From assembly GCF_921294215.1 (NCBI RefSeq), contig NZ_CAKLDM010000002.1, positions 186,001 through 250,000 of the forward strand: DNA of 64,000 nt, in the 5' to 3' direction. Position 1 is the first letter of the stretch. Each line of letters starts with the position of its first letter. Of this stretch, positions 1 to 8,671 are shown one piece after another. The notes below the pieces were generated by a model. It was not told the origin of the DNA and did not search any database. It saw only the letters and a program-made list of their open reading frames with translations. The DNA comes from Vibrio marisflavi CECT 7928 (GTDB lineage Bacteria; Pseudomonadota; Gammaproteobacteria; Enterobacterales; Vibrionaceae). The position numbers and the translations under genes are program-made.

Positions 1-540
1 GATCAGAAAGGATGGTTCACCGGTGCCCAGAAAGTACCTTCTCCTCACTTCGATAAACGCCAAGATACAACAGATGTTTCACTGCTTGTTATCCACAATA
101 TTAACCTTCCACCAGGCCAATTTGGTGGCAACTATATAGAGCAATTTTTTGCAGGTACGCTGGACGCTAATGAGCATCCTTACTTTGCCTTTATTCATGA
201 AATGAAAGTGTCCGCGCACTGTTTAATAAAGCGCAATGGGGAAGTGGTGCAGTTTGTCTCTTTTATGGATAGAGCATGGCATGCAGGGCAATCAAGTTTT
301 GCGGGTAGAGATAAGTGTAACGACTATTCGATTGGCATTGAGTTAGAAGGAAGTGATTTTGCAGCGTATAGCGAAGAGCAATATCAGGCGCTTGCTGAGC
401 TTAGCCAGCAAATAATGCAGCGCTACCCTGATATTACTCCTTCTCGTATCACGGGCCATCAATATATCGCCCCAAGTCGTAAGACAGATCCGGGGCTAGT
501 GTTTGATTGGCAGAAATATCGAGAGTTGTTAGCCGTCTAA
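1..540 (+). CDS. ampD: 1,6-anhydro-N-acetylmuramyl-L-alanine amidase AmpD (5' end outside window)
   Basis: Cytoplasmic zinc amidase that removes the stem peptide from anhydro-muropeptides during peptidoglycan recycling; in related bacteria its loss induces AmpC-type beta-lactamase. The reading frame is open from base 1 (first residues [20 protein letters not shown]), so the true start lies upstream and 179 residues are visible. The AmpD landmarks are present: the early [10 protein letters not shown] segment, [19 protein letters not shown], the WHAG motif, the SIGIELEG block, [14 protein letters not shown] (zinc ligands His and Asp), and the final DW. An internal ATG at base 202 would remove the first zinc-site histidine and is not the start. 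Its last 4 bases overlap the convergent fldB. Confidence 0.95.
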   Translation, partial: DQKGWFTGAQKVPSPHFDKRQDTTDVSLLVIHNINLPPGQFGGNYIEQFFAGTLDANEHPYFAFIHEMKVSAHCLIKRNGEVVQFVSFMDRAWHAGQSSFAGRDKCNDYSIGIELEGSDFAAYSEEQYQALAELSQQIMQRYPDITPSRITGHQYIAPSRKTDPGLVFDWQKYRELLAV

Positions 541-1055
541 AGTGTATCGTTATACTCTGTGAGAACTTGAGTACACCATGTTTCGATACGTTCTTCACTA
601 AGCTCGTATTGTGAATCTTCGTCAAGGGCCAAACCAACGAAATGGCTCTTGTCTTCGGTAAGAGCTTTAGATTCATCAAATTCATAGCCTTCATTTGGCC
701 AGTAGCCGATTGGCTTTGCTCCCACCTTTACGAGTTCATCATGCAATAGGCCCATTGCATCCAGATACCATTCGCCATAGCCTTCTTGATCACCCAAACC
801 AAATAATGCAACCACTTTGCCTGATAGGTCGACACTGCTGATAGTGTCCCAGATGTCATTCCAGTCTTCTTGGATTTCACCAAAATCCCACGTTGATATG
901 CCAATCAAAAGCAAATCGTAGTCGTTCATTAATGTCAGAGGCGTTTCTTTTACATTGTGTAGCTCAACCAAATCTTCACCAATGAAAGCGCGAATTTTCT
1001 CTGCGGTCATTTCTGTGTAGCAAGTGGTTGAACCATAAAATAGGCCAATTTTCAT
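537..1055 (-). CDS. fldB: Flavodoxin FldB
   Basis: FMN-binding electron carrier of the long-chain flavodoxin class, 172 residues. The N-terminus [15 protein letters not shown] carries the phosphate-binding loop, followed by [14 protein letters not shown] (first FMN-stacking loop) and [12 protein letters not shown] (second loop). The frame runs upstream to 1094, but the start at 1055 gives the standard flavodoxin N-terminus. Its place beside xerD, on the opposite strand, matches the fldB-xerD-dsbC-recJ order of E. coli, which favours FldB over FldA. It converges on ampD with a 4-base overlap. The physiological redox partner cannot be told from sequence. Confidence 0.9.
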   Translation of the reverse strand: MKIGLFYGSTTCYTEMTAEKIRAFIGEDLVELHNVKETPLTLMNDYDLLLIGISTWDFGEIQEDWNDIWDTISSVDLSGKVVALFGLGDQEGYGEWYLDAMGLLHDELVKVGAKPIGYWPNEGYEFDESKALTEDKSHFVGLALDEDSQYELSEERIETWCTQVLTEYNDTL

Positions 1056-1290
1056 TGTGGTTTTCGCGTGTATAAATGAGTAGGAGTGGGACATTCTATA
1101 CTCAAACTACTTCAAGGTGCAGCCTTTGTGAGAACAGAAGCACATTTTTATAGCTTAGTGCGCTTAGGTGCATTAACCTGATAGCCTTTATTTCAGGGAA
1201 TTACTGCAACCAAAGTTTTCCAATCCACCTAAACTGTTTATGTGTGCTTTTTAATTTGGTTCAGTAACGCATTTTATACAGAGGGTTACA

Positions 1291-2199
1291 GTGACAACAA
1301 CGACGTCTTCTGATCAAGTGATGGTCGAGCAGTTTTTGGATTGCATGTGGATGGAGAGAGGGCTATCAGAAAACACGGTTGCTTCTTATCGTACCGATAT
1401 TGCTAAGTTACTAAAATGGATGGAGAGTAATAATTATCGCCTCGATTTTATTAGCCTATCTGGTTTACAAGAATATCAAACATGGCTTGCCGACCAAGAC
1501 TACAAACAAACCTCAAGAGCAAGAATGCTATCTGCCATTCGCCGCTTGTTTCAATATTTGCATCGAGAAAAAGTTCGTGCTGATGATCCAACGGCTTTAC
1601 TGATTAGCCCGAAACTGCCACAACGTCTTCCAAAAGATCTCACAGAAGAACAAGTTGACGCACTGCTTGATGCGCCTGATCCCAACGATCCGATGGAGCT
1701 GAGAGATAAAGCGATGCTGGAGCTTTTGTATGCTACAGGGCTCCGTGTGACAGAGCTTGTCAGCCTGACAATGGAGAATATGAGCCTTCGACAAGGTGTG
1801 GTTCGTATTACGGGTAAAGGTGGTAAAGAGCGTTTAGTTCCAATGGGAGAAAACGCAATTGAATGGATTGATATGTTTGTTAGCCAAGGGCGAAGTATTC
1901 TGTTAGGGCAAAATACGTCAGATGTTGTGTTCCCAAGCAAACGAGCGAGGCAGATGACGAGACAAACATTTTGGCATCGAATCAAGCATTATGCCGCAAT
2001 TGCTGGTATTGACTCCGATAGTTTGTCGCCGCACGTACTAAGACATGCTTTTGCGACGCATTTATTGAACTATGGTGCGGATCTCAGAGTCGTACAAATG
2101 CTGCTAGGGCATAGTGACTTATCAACTACGCAAATTTATACTCACGTTGCCACCGAAAGGCTGAAGCAAATTCATAGCGAGCATCATCCTAGAGCGTAG
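1291..2199 (+). CDS. xerD: Site-specific tyrosine recombinase XerD
   Basis: Works with XerC at the chromosomal dif site, activated by FtsK, to resolve chromosome dimers; in Vibrio the pair is also used by dif-integrating phages. It has 302 residues, the usual length. The N-terminal SAM-like core-binding domain covers about residues 10-95 and the catalytic domain follows. Catalytic residues visible are R152 (ATGLRVTEL), K176 (GKGGKE), H248 and R251 (HVLRHAFATHLL), H274 (LLGHSDLSTTQ) and nucleophile Y283. The start is GTG with GAGGG just upstream. XerD is favoured over XerC by the downstream dsbC-recJ. It probably shares a transcript with dsbC, 32 bases on. Confidence 0.96.
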   Translation: MTTTTSSDQVMVEQFLDCMWMERGLSENTVASYRTDIAKLLKWMESNNYRLDFISLSGLQEYQTWLADQDYKQTSRARMLSAIRRLFQYLHREKVRADDPTALLISPKLPQRLPKDLTEEQVDALLDAPDPNDPMELRDKAMLELLYATGLRVTELVSLTMENMSLRQGVVRITGKGGKERLVPMGENAIEWIDMFVSQGRSILLGQNTSDVVFPSKRARQMTRQTFWHRIKHYAAIAGIDSDSLSPHVLRHAFATHLLNYGADLRVVQMLLGHSDLSTTQIYTHVATERLKQIHSEHHPRA

Positions 2200-2231
2200 C
2201 TCTAGTGTTCATTTATTTATAGGGAAGTTTC

Positions 2232-2975
2232 ATGAAAGTATTACGAAGTATCATCCTGTGTATTTTGCCTTTTGTTTTGGCGACCAGTTATGCTGCTGCA
2301 CCCAAATACAACCTCAAGCAGATAGAGAAGCATGTGCAAAGGTTGGGCATCAAAGTGCTGAGCGTCGAGCCGACGAATATGGATGGCTTATTTCAGGTGA
2401 ATACATCGGGTGGCGTGATTTACTCTTCGGCAGACGGCGCACATGTGATTGCTGGTACACTATATAGCTTAGGGGCCAATGGCACTTACGAAGATGTTCT
2501 AGCTAAAAAGCAAGCACCTCTCAATGCAGAGAAAATTGCCAAATTTAAAGACCAAGCGATTGTATTCAAAGCGAAGAATGAAAAGTATGTGGTAACGATC
2601 TTTACTGATATTACTTGTGGTTACTGTGTTCGTTTACATAAGCAAATCAAAGAATACAACGACTTGGGCATTACTATCGATTATTTAGCGTTCCCGCGCC
2701 AGGGGCCACAAAGCCCTGTTGCGGATCAAATGGCCGCGATTTGGTGTGCTAAAGATCCAAAAGAAGCGATGCATGATGCGAAGCTTGAGCGCCGTTTACC
2801 AGAGGAAAAAACTGAGAAGTTTGCTGAATGTCAGGCAAGTGTTGCCGAGCAGTATGCGCTTGGTGTAGAGCTTGGTGTAAAAGGCACGCCGGCAATTTTC
2901 CTACCAAATGGCGAAATGATTGGTGGCTATTTACCACCTAAAGATTTGCTCAAACAGTTAGAGCAAAAGCAATAA
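2232..2975 (+). CDS. dsbC: Periplasmic thiol:disulfide isomerase DsbC
   Basis: V-shaped homodimeric isomerase that reshuffles wrong disulfides in periplasmic proteins and is kept reduced by DsbD. It has 247 residues. A signal peptide covers residues 1 to about 22 (hydrophobic core LRSIILCILPFVLATSY, cut near AAA), then the dimerisation domain to about residue 80, then the thioredoxin fold. The active site CGYC is at 129-132 and a second structural cysteine pair lies at C172 and C200. A cis-proline is seen in the GVKGTPAIF segment. The SD AGGGA lies 7 bases before the ATG. Its position between xerD and recJ matches enterobacteria. It could be confused with DsbG, but the context and the CGYC motif favour DsbC. 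Confidence 0.95.
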   Translation: MKVLRSIILCILPFVLATSYAAAPKYNLKQIEKHVQRLGIKVLSVEPTNMDGLFQVNTSGGVIYSSADGAHVIAGTLYSLGANGTYEDVLAKKQAPLNAEKIAKFKDQAIVFKAKNEKYVVTIFTDITCGYCVRLHKQIKEYNDLGITIDYLAFPRQGPQSPVADQMAAIWCAKDPKEAMHDAKLERRLPEEKTEKFAECQASVAEQYALGVELGVKGTPAIFLPNGEMIGGYLPPKDLLKQLEQKQ

Positions 2976-3013
2976 ACAAAATAGCCTGAGCTTAGACTTA
3001 GAAATATATAAGG

Positions 3014-3046
3014 AAGTAGGTAGCCTGAAGCACAGGCTACCTACTT
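3014..3046 (+). promoter_or_regulatory. Strong hairpin between dsbC and recJ
   Basis: A perfect 14-bp stem (3014-3027 with 3033-3046) closes a 5-base loop. It ends only 10 bases before the recJ ATG. There is no downstream T-run, so it is not a classic terminator. The only purine-rich SD-like bases nearby (AGGA at 3011) sit at its foot, 43 bases from the start codon. It may stabilise the dsbC 3' end, pause transcription or limit recJ translation; these roles are inference. Confidence 0.6.
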
Positions 3047-3056
3047 AACGATCATA

Positions 3057-4796
3057 ATGATAGAAATTCAGCGTAGACCCGATCCAGATTTATCCCAACT
3101 CCCAGATAGTTTTCCACCTCTCTTAAAACGAATTTATATAAACCGTGGCATAACTTCGGAAAGTCAGCTTAAAACATCAGCGAAGTCATTACATTCTTAC
3201 CAACGGCTTTCGGGTATTGAGCGAGCTGTTGAATTGTTGTTCGAGGCGATAAAAACCAATAAGCGCATTATCGTGGTGGGTGATTTTGATGCTGATGGAG
3301 CGACGAGTTCGGCATTATCGGTATTAGCGCTTAGAATGTTGGGCAGCCATAATGTCGATTATTTGGTGCCAAACCGATTTGAAGATGGCTATGGCCTAAG
3401 CCCTGAAGTCGTTGATCAAGCCATGGATATGCGGGCTGACTTAATCATGACCGTCGACAATGGTGTCTCTTCCATTGAAGGTGTGAAGTACGCTAAAGAA
3501 AATGGCTTAATGGTTGTGGTTACCGACCATCACTTACCAGGTGCAACACTGCCGAATGCAGATGCTATGGTGAATCCAAACCTACATGAGTGCGAGTTCC
3601 CTTCTAAATCGCTAGCGGGCGTGGGTGTTGTGTTCTACTTGATGATGGCGCTGTGTGTATCAATGCGTCAGCGCGGGTGGTTTACACAACAAAATATGCC
3701 TGAGCCAAAGCTGATGGAGCTGGTGGATTTAGTCGCTTTAGGGACAGTAGCGGATGTTGTGCCATTGGATGAAAACAACCGCATTCTTGTTCACCAAGGC
3801 TTGCAACGTATTCGGGCAGGAAAAGGGCGCCCCGGTATTCAAGCACTGATCGAAGTTGCCAAGCGAGACGCTAAGCGGTTAGTTGCTGCTGATTTTGGCT
3901 TTGCATTAGGCCCGAGAATCAATGCTGCAGGTAGGCTGGACGATATGTCCTTCGGTGTTGAGCTTCTCATGAGCAACAACATTCACGCTGCGCGAAGAAT
4001 GGCGTGTGAATTAGACGGCTTAAACCAAACTCGAAAAGAGATCGAGGATGGCATGAAGCAAGAAGCAATGGCCTTTTGTGAAAGATTGCAATTGAGTCAG
4101 GACACCAAACTGCCTTCTGGGTTAGTGCTTTTTCAAGGAGATTGGCACCAAGGAGTGATAGGTATTCTTGCATCACGAATTAAAGAGCAATTCCATCGCC
4201 CTGTGATTGCTTTTGCTGATGGTGGTGAAGGAGTATTAAAAGGATCTTGCCGGTCGATTGTTGGTTTCCATATGCGTGATGCATTGGATCGTCTTGATAC
4301 CCAAAATCCGGGCCTTATCCTAAAGTTTGGTGGACATGCAATGGCGGCTGGGTTATCTATAAAGGAAAATGATCTAGAGCAATTTTCGAAACTTTTCGAT
4401 CAAATAGTCCGCGATGAGATTGATGAAGCAGCGTTAAAAGGCGTAGTGCTTACCGATGGTGAGTTAAAGCCGGAAGAGTACTCGATGCACACAGCTGAGC
4501 TACTTCGTTCATCAGGTCCATGGGGACAGGCTTTTCCAGAGCCGCTATTTGATGGTGAGTTTAAAGTTTTACATCAGAAGCTGGTGGGTGAGAAGCACCT
4601 AAAACTGATACTTGAGCCTTTATACAAAGGACACTCTACCAATATCACTTTGGACGGAATCGCATTTAATATCGACTTACGTCGATGGCCAGATCACGCT
4701 ACGAAAAGCGTGAGGGCTGTATATAAGTTGGATATCAATGAATTTCGTGGCAACCAATCATTGCAATTGATGATTGATCATATCGAGGCGAATTAG
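3057..4796 (+). CDS. recJ: Single-strand-specific 5'-3' exonuclease RecJ
   Basis: Degrades single-stranded DNA 5' to 3' in RecF-pathway recombination, mismatch repair and base excision repair. It has 579 residues, normal for the family. DHH-superfamily motifs are in order: DFDADG at 76-81 (metal binding), VDNGVSS near 133-139, TDHH ending at 159, a GRLDDM segment near residue 290, and the DHHA1 GGHAMAAG motif in the second half, followed by an OB-fold C-terminus. The ATG at 3057 fits family N-termini, but no Shine-Dalgarno sequence is visible; the preceding hairpin occupies that space. In E. coli recJ is followed by prfB-lysS. Here a hairpin and the pdhR region follow instead, as I recall for Vibrio. 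Confidence 0.96.
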   Translation: MIEIQRRPDPDLSQLPDSFPPLLKRIYINRGITSESQLKTSAKSLHSYQRLSGIERAVELLFEAIKTNKRIIVVGDFDADGATSSALSVLALRMLGSHNVDYLVPNRFEDGYGLSPEVVDQAMDMRADLIMTVDNGVSSIEGVKYAKENGLMVVVTDHHLPGATLPNADAMVNPNLHECEFPSKSLAGVGVVFYLMMALCVSMRQRGWFTQQNMPEPKLMELVDLVALGTVADVVPLDENNRILVHQGLQRIRAGKGRPGIQALIEVAKRDAKRLVAADFGFALGPRINAAGRLDDMSFGVELLMSNNIHAARRMACELDGLNQTRKEIEDGMKQEAMAFCERLQLSQDTKLPSGLVLFQGDWHQGVIGILASRIKEQFHRPVIAFADGGEGVLKGSCRSIVGFHMRDALDRLDTQNPGLILKFGGHAMAAGLSIKENDLEQFSKLFDQIVRDEIDEAALKGVVLTDGELKPEEYSMHTAELLRSSGPWGQAFPEPLFDGEFKVLHQKLVGEKHLKLILEPLYKGHSTNITLDGIAFNIDLRRWPDHATKSVRAVYKLDINEFRGNQSLQLMIDHIEAN

Positions 4797-4826
4797 CTGT
4801 AGCCGAACTGTACTTGGCATGCAAAA

Positions 4827-4857
4827 AGACATGGTTTTTGTTTAAGAAACCATGTCT
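4827..4857. terminator. Hairpin downstream of recJ
   Basis: An 11-bp perfect inverted repeat (4827-4837 with 4847-4857) with a 9-base loop lies 30 bases after the recJ stop. The plus strand lacks a following T-run, while the minus strand reads into CTTTTTGC. It is a likely transcript 3'-end structure; termination strength is unknown. Confidence 0.45.
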
Positions 4858-4976
4858 AAACCGAGTACAAAAACGTCACAAAAATATCATTTCATTTTTG
4901 CATTTCAATACAATAGAATGCACTCCACTTCATATATACCTTCTTTTAACATTTGCTTTGGATTTATTAATTGTGT

Positions 4977-4993
4977 AATTGGTAATACCATTT
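4977..4993. promoter_or_regulatory. PdhR-like operator, distal copy
   Basis: The 17-mer AATTGGTAATACCATTT matches the E. coli PdhR box AATTGGTnnnACCAATT except at one arm base. Its centre is 136 bp upstream of the perfect proximal box at 5113-5129. The intervening AT-rich DNA has no clear ORF. It is inferred to be a second autoregulatory site for the pyruvate dehydrogenase operon. Confidence 0.6.
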
Positions 4994-5112
4994 AGCTTTC
5001 CCTGTTTGTATCTACTTGTTAACAAATGGTTCGGTTCGGACGCATTCCTTGATATTGGTCAATATTTATCTGGAATTTGCGATTTGGTTATGTTAATTTC
5101 TTCGTCATTAAA

Positions 5113-5129
5113 AATTGGTATTACCAATT
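5113..5129. promoter_or_regulatory. PdhR operator, perfect palindrome
   Basis: AATTGGTATTACCAATT is a perfect palindrome around base 5121 and matches the known E. coli PdhR consensus at every specified position. It ends 27 bases before the pdhR ATG, so bound repressor should block the pdhR-aceEF promoter; pyruvate relieves this in E. coli. Sequence match seen; regulation inferred from the family. Confidence 0.85.
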
Positions 5130-5156
5130 GCCTTTAAGAGTAGAAGAATAATTAAT

Positions 5157-5924
5157 ATGGCTTATCAAAGGATTCGTCAGCCGAAGCTCTCTGACGTTAT
5201 AGAACAAGAGATAGAACGCTTAATTGTTGAAGGTACACTTTCTCCGGGTGAGCAACTGCCACCAGAGCGTGAACTTGCTAAGCAATTTGACGTTTCTCGA
5301 CCTTCTATCCGTGAGGCCATTCAACGTCTGGAAGCCAAACGCTTACTCACACGCCGACAAGGCGGGGGAACGTTTGTCAATGATGGCATTTGGAAAGGGT
5401 TCTCCGATCCACTGCTTAACTTACTCGCCAGCCATTCTGAAACTCAATTGGATTTATTGGAATCTCGTCATGCGATGGAAGGTATTGCCGCCTATTTCGC
5501 CGCCCTGCGAGGTACCGATGAAGACTTTGCTCGTATTCAAAATTGCTTAGAAAGCATTTCTGAAGCAGAAAATAAGCAAGACGTAGAAGCAGAAGCTGCT
5601 GCAGTCATGCACTTTCTAGTGACATTGACTGAAGCTGCTCACAACGTGGTGTTGCTTCATATCGTTCGCAGCTTATTGCCTCTTCTCGAGCAAAACGTAT
5701 TACAAAATTTAAAACTACTTCATCGTCGTGAAGAAGTCGTTGAAAAAGTCAGTAAACACAGAGCTAACATTGTGGACGCTATTGTTTCTGGTCAGCCTGA
5801 AAAGGCGCGTGAAATGTCTCATTCACATTTAGCTTATATAGAAGAAACATTGTTGGATTTGACTCGAGAAGAGTCGCGTAGAGAGCGGTCTTTACGACGA
5901 ATTCAACGCAGTGATGAGTCGTAA
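5157..5924 (+). CDS. pdhR: GntR-family pyruvate-responsive repressor PdhR
   Basis: Pyruvate-sensing repressor of the pyruvate dehydrogenase operon, 255 residues. The N-terminal winged helix-turn-helix runs over about residues 5-75 ([18 protein letters not shown], then [17 protein letters not shown], then the wing RRQGGGTFV), typical of the FadR subfamily of GntR proteins. The C-terminal all-helical FCD effector domain follows. An upstream in-frame start at 5115 exists, but translation from there would read through the operator. The ATG at 5157 gives the family N-terminus [13 protein letters not shown]. It is first in the operon pdhR-aceE-aceF-lpd. A perfect PdhR box just upstream implies autoregulation. 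Confidence 0.95.
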   Translation: MAYQRIRQPKLSDVIEQEIERLIVEGTLSPGEQLPPERELAKQFDVSRPSIREAIQRLEAKRLLTRRQGGGTFVNDGIWKGFSDPLLNLLASHSETQLDLLESRHAMEGIAAYFAALRGTDEDFARIQNCLESISEAENKQDVEAEAAAVMHFLVTLTEAAHNVVLLHIVRSLLPLLEQNVLQNLKLLHRREEVVEKVSKHRANIVDAIVSGQPEKAREMSHSHLAYIEETLLDLTREESRRERSLRRIQRSDES

Positions 5925-5979
5925 AATTCGACCAATTACTTGTTTAAAGTAGATCCAACCAACAGAAGGATAGTTCTCC

Positions 5980-8643
5980 ATGTCTGATATGAAGCATGAC
6001 GTAGACTCACTTGAAACCCAAGAATGGCTCGAGGCTCTCGAGTCAGTTGTACGCGAAGAAGGTGTTGAGCGTGCTCAGTACTTGTTAGAGCAAGTACTAG
6101 ATAAAGCACGTTTAGATGGTGTTGATATGCCTACTGGTATCACTACCAACTACATCAACACGATTCCTGCAGATCAAGAGCCTGCTTACCCAGGTGATAC
6201 AACTCTTGAGCGTCGTATTCGTTCTATCATTCGCTGGAACGCAATCATGATTGTTCTACGTGCTTCTAAGAAAGACTTAGAGCTAGGCGGACACATGGCG
6301 TCTTTCCAATCTTCAGCTGCGTTCTACGAAACATGTTTCAACCACTTCTTCCGTGCTCCAAACGAGAAGGACGGTGGTGATTTGGTTTACTATCAAGGTC
6401 ATATCTCTCCAGGTATCTACTCTCGCGCATTTGTTGAAGGTCGTTTGACTGAAGAGCAGCTAGATAACTTCCGTCAAGAAGTTGATGGCAAAGGTATTCC
6501 TTCATACCCACACCCTAAACTGATGCCTGAATTCTGGCAGTTCCCAACAGTATCTATGGGTCTAGGTCCAATTTCTGCTATTTACCAAGCACGTTTCCTT
6601 AAGTACCTAGACGGTCGTGGTATGAAAGATACAACTGACCAACGCGTATATGCGTTCCTAGGTGATGGTGAGATGGATGAGCCAGAATCACGTGGTGCAA
6701 TTTCTTTCGCTGCACGTGAAAAGCTAGACAACCTATGCTTCCTAATCAACTGTAACCTACAGCGTCTTGATGGCCCAGTTATGGGTAACGGCAAGATCAT
6801 CCAAGAGCTAGAAGGCCTATTCAAAGGTGCTGGCTGGAACGTAGTAAAAGTTATCTGGGGTAACAACTGGGACTCTCTACTAGCTAAAGACACAACTGGT
6901 AAGCTTCTTCAGTTAATGAACGAAACTATCGATGGCGACTACCAGACGTTTAAGTCTAAAGATGGCGCATATGTTCGTGAACACTTCTTTGGCAAATACC
7001 CAGAGACTGCGGCACTAGTTGCTGACATGACAGATGACGAAATCTTCGCTCTTAAGCGTGGTGGTCATGAGTCTTCTAAGCTATACGCAGCATTCAAAAA
7101 CGCACAAGACACTAAAGGTCGTCCAACTGTAATCCTTGCGAAAACCGTTAAAGGTTACGGCATGGGTGATGCGGCTGAAGGTAAAAACATTGCGCACCAA
7201 GTTAAGAAAATGGATATGACACACGTTCTTCACTTACGTGACCGTCTAGGCCTACAAGACATCTTAACTGATGACGCGGTTAAAGAGCTGCCTTACTTGA
7301 AACTTGAAGAAGGTTCAAAAGAGTACGAATACCTACATGCTCGTCGTAAAGACCTGAAAGGTTATACGCCACAGCGTTTGAAAAACTTTACTGGTGAGTT
7401 TGTAACACCAGAATTAGAAGAGTTTAAGCCTCTACTAGAAGAACAAAAGCGTGATATCTCAACAACAATGTCGTTTGTTCGTACATTGAACGTTCTACTT
7501 AAGAACAAGAACATTGGTAAAAACGTTGTTCCTATCATTGCTGACGAAGCACGTACTTTTGGTATGGAAGGCTTATTCCGTCAAATCGGTATCTACAACC
7601 CACATGGTCAAGAATATACGCCAGAAGATCGCGGTGTCGTTTCTTACTACAAAGAAGCAACTTCAGGTCAAGTTCTTCAAGAAGGAATCAACGAGCTAGG
7701 TGCGATGTCTTCATGGGTTGCAGCAGCAACTTCATACAGCACTAACGATCTTCCGATGATCCCATTCTACATCTACTACTCAATGTTTGGTTTCCAACGT
7801 GTGGGTGATATGGCGTGGATGGCTGGTGACCAACAAGCTCGTGGTTTCCTACTAGGTGCAACAGCAGGTCGTACAACACTTAACGGTGAAGGCCTACAGC
7901 ACGAAGATGGTCACTCTCACGTTATGGCTGGTACGGTTCCAAACTGTATCTCATATGACCCAACGTTTGCTTACGAAGTTGCAGTTATCATGCAAGATGG
8001 TATTCGCCGTATGTACGGTGAGAACGCAGAAAACGTGTTCTACTACCTAACGCTAATGAATGAAAACTACGCTATGCCAGCAATGCCTGAAGGTTCTGAA
8101 GGAGGTATCCGTAAAGGTATCTACAAGCTTGAATCACACGCAGGTAAGAAAGGTAAAGTTCAGCTTATGAGCTCGGGCACTATCATGAACGAAGTTCGTA
8201 AAGCAGCACAAATTCTAAGTGAAGACTATGGCGTTGCTTCTGACGTATTCTCAGTGACTTCATTCAACGAAGTAACTCGTGACGGTCAAGCGGCAGAACG
8301 CTTCAACATGCTTCACCCAGAAGCAGAACAGCAAATCCCATACATTGCTCAAGTAATGGGTAACGAACCAGCTATTGCAGCGACAGACTACATGAAGAAC
8401 TACGCAGAACAAGTACGTGCCTTCATCCCTGCTGAATCATACAAAGTGCTTGGTACTGATGGCTTTGGTCGTTCTGACAGCCGTGAGAACCTACGTCGTC
8501 ACTTCGAAGTGAATGCAGGTTATGTTGTTGTAGCAGCGCTTACAGAGCTAGCGAAACGTGGCGATGTTGAGAAATCTGTAATTGCAGAAGCAATTAAGAA
8601 GTTCGATATCGATACTGAAAAAACAAACCCACTTTACGCGTAA
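5980..8643 (+). CDS. aceE: Pyruvate dehydrogenase E1 component (homodimeric type) AceE
   Basis: Thiamine diphosphate-dependent E1 subunit that decarboxylates pyruvate and acetylates the lipoyl group of AceF. It has 887 residues, the normal length for the homodimeric gamma-proteobacterial form. The ThDP-binding motif starts at GDGEMDEPES (G228-D229-G230) and ends at the NCN near 258-260. The substrate-channel segment SYPHPKLMPEFWQFPTVSMG and the C-terminal transketolase-like domain are also present. The ATG follows AGAAGGA. It lies 55 bases after pdhR and 28 bases before aceF. Codon use is strongly biased to the codons favoured in highly expressed genes, consistent with abundance. Confidence 0.98.
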   Translation: MSDMKHDVDSLETQEWLEALESVVREEGVERAQYLLEQVLDKARLDGVDMPTGITTNYINTIPADQEPAYPGDTTLERRIRSIIRWNAIMIVLRASKKDLELGGHMASFQSSAAFYETCFNHFFRAPNEKDGGDLVYYQGHISPGIYSRAFVEGRLTEEQLDNFRQEVDGKGIPSYPHPKLMPEFWQFPTVSMGLGPISAIYQARFLKYLDGRGMKDTTDQRVYAFLGDGEMDEPESRGAISFAAREKLDNLCFLINCNLQRLDGPVMGNGKIIQELEGLFKGAGWNVVKVIWGNNWDSLLAKDTTGKLLQLMNETIDGDYQTFKSKDGAYVREHFFGKYPETAALVADMTDDEIFALKRGGHESSKLYAAFKNAQDTKGRPTVILAKTVKGYGMGDAAEGKNIAHQVKKMDMTHVLHLRDRLGLQDILTDDAVKELPYLKLEEGSKEYEYLHARRKDLKGYTPQRLKNFTGEFVTPELEEFKPLLEEQKRDISTTMSFVRTLNVLLKNKNIGKNVVPIIADEARTFGMEGLFRQIGIYNPHGQEYTPEDRGVVSYYKEATSGQVLQEGINELGAMSSWVAAATSYSTNDLPMIPFYIYYSMFGFQRVGDMAWMAGDQQARGFLLGATAGRTTLNGEGLQHEDGHSHVMAGTVPNCISYDPTFAYEVAVIMQDGIRRMYGENAENVFYYLTLMNENYAMPAMPEGSEGGIRKGIYKLESHAGKKGKVQLMSSGTIMNEVRKAAQILSEDYGVASDVFSVTSFNEVTRDGQAAERFNMLHPEAEQQIPYIAQVMGNEPAIAATDYMKNYAEQVRAFIPAESYKVLGTDGFGRSDSRENLRRHFEVNAGYVVVAALTELAKRGDVEKSVIAEAIKKFDIDTEKTNPLYA

Positions 8644-8671
8644 GCGCTTGATTTAGAAATAGGAAAAGTCA

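Noticed and set aside
1551..1985. 144-residue minus-strand open frame inside xerD
   Set aside because: Overlaps the XerD catalytic domain and shows Ser/Arg/Cys-rich composition typical of antisense frames.
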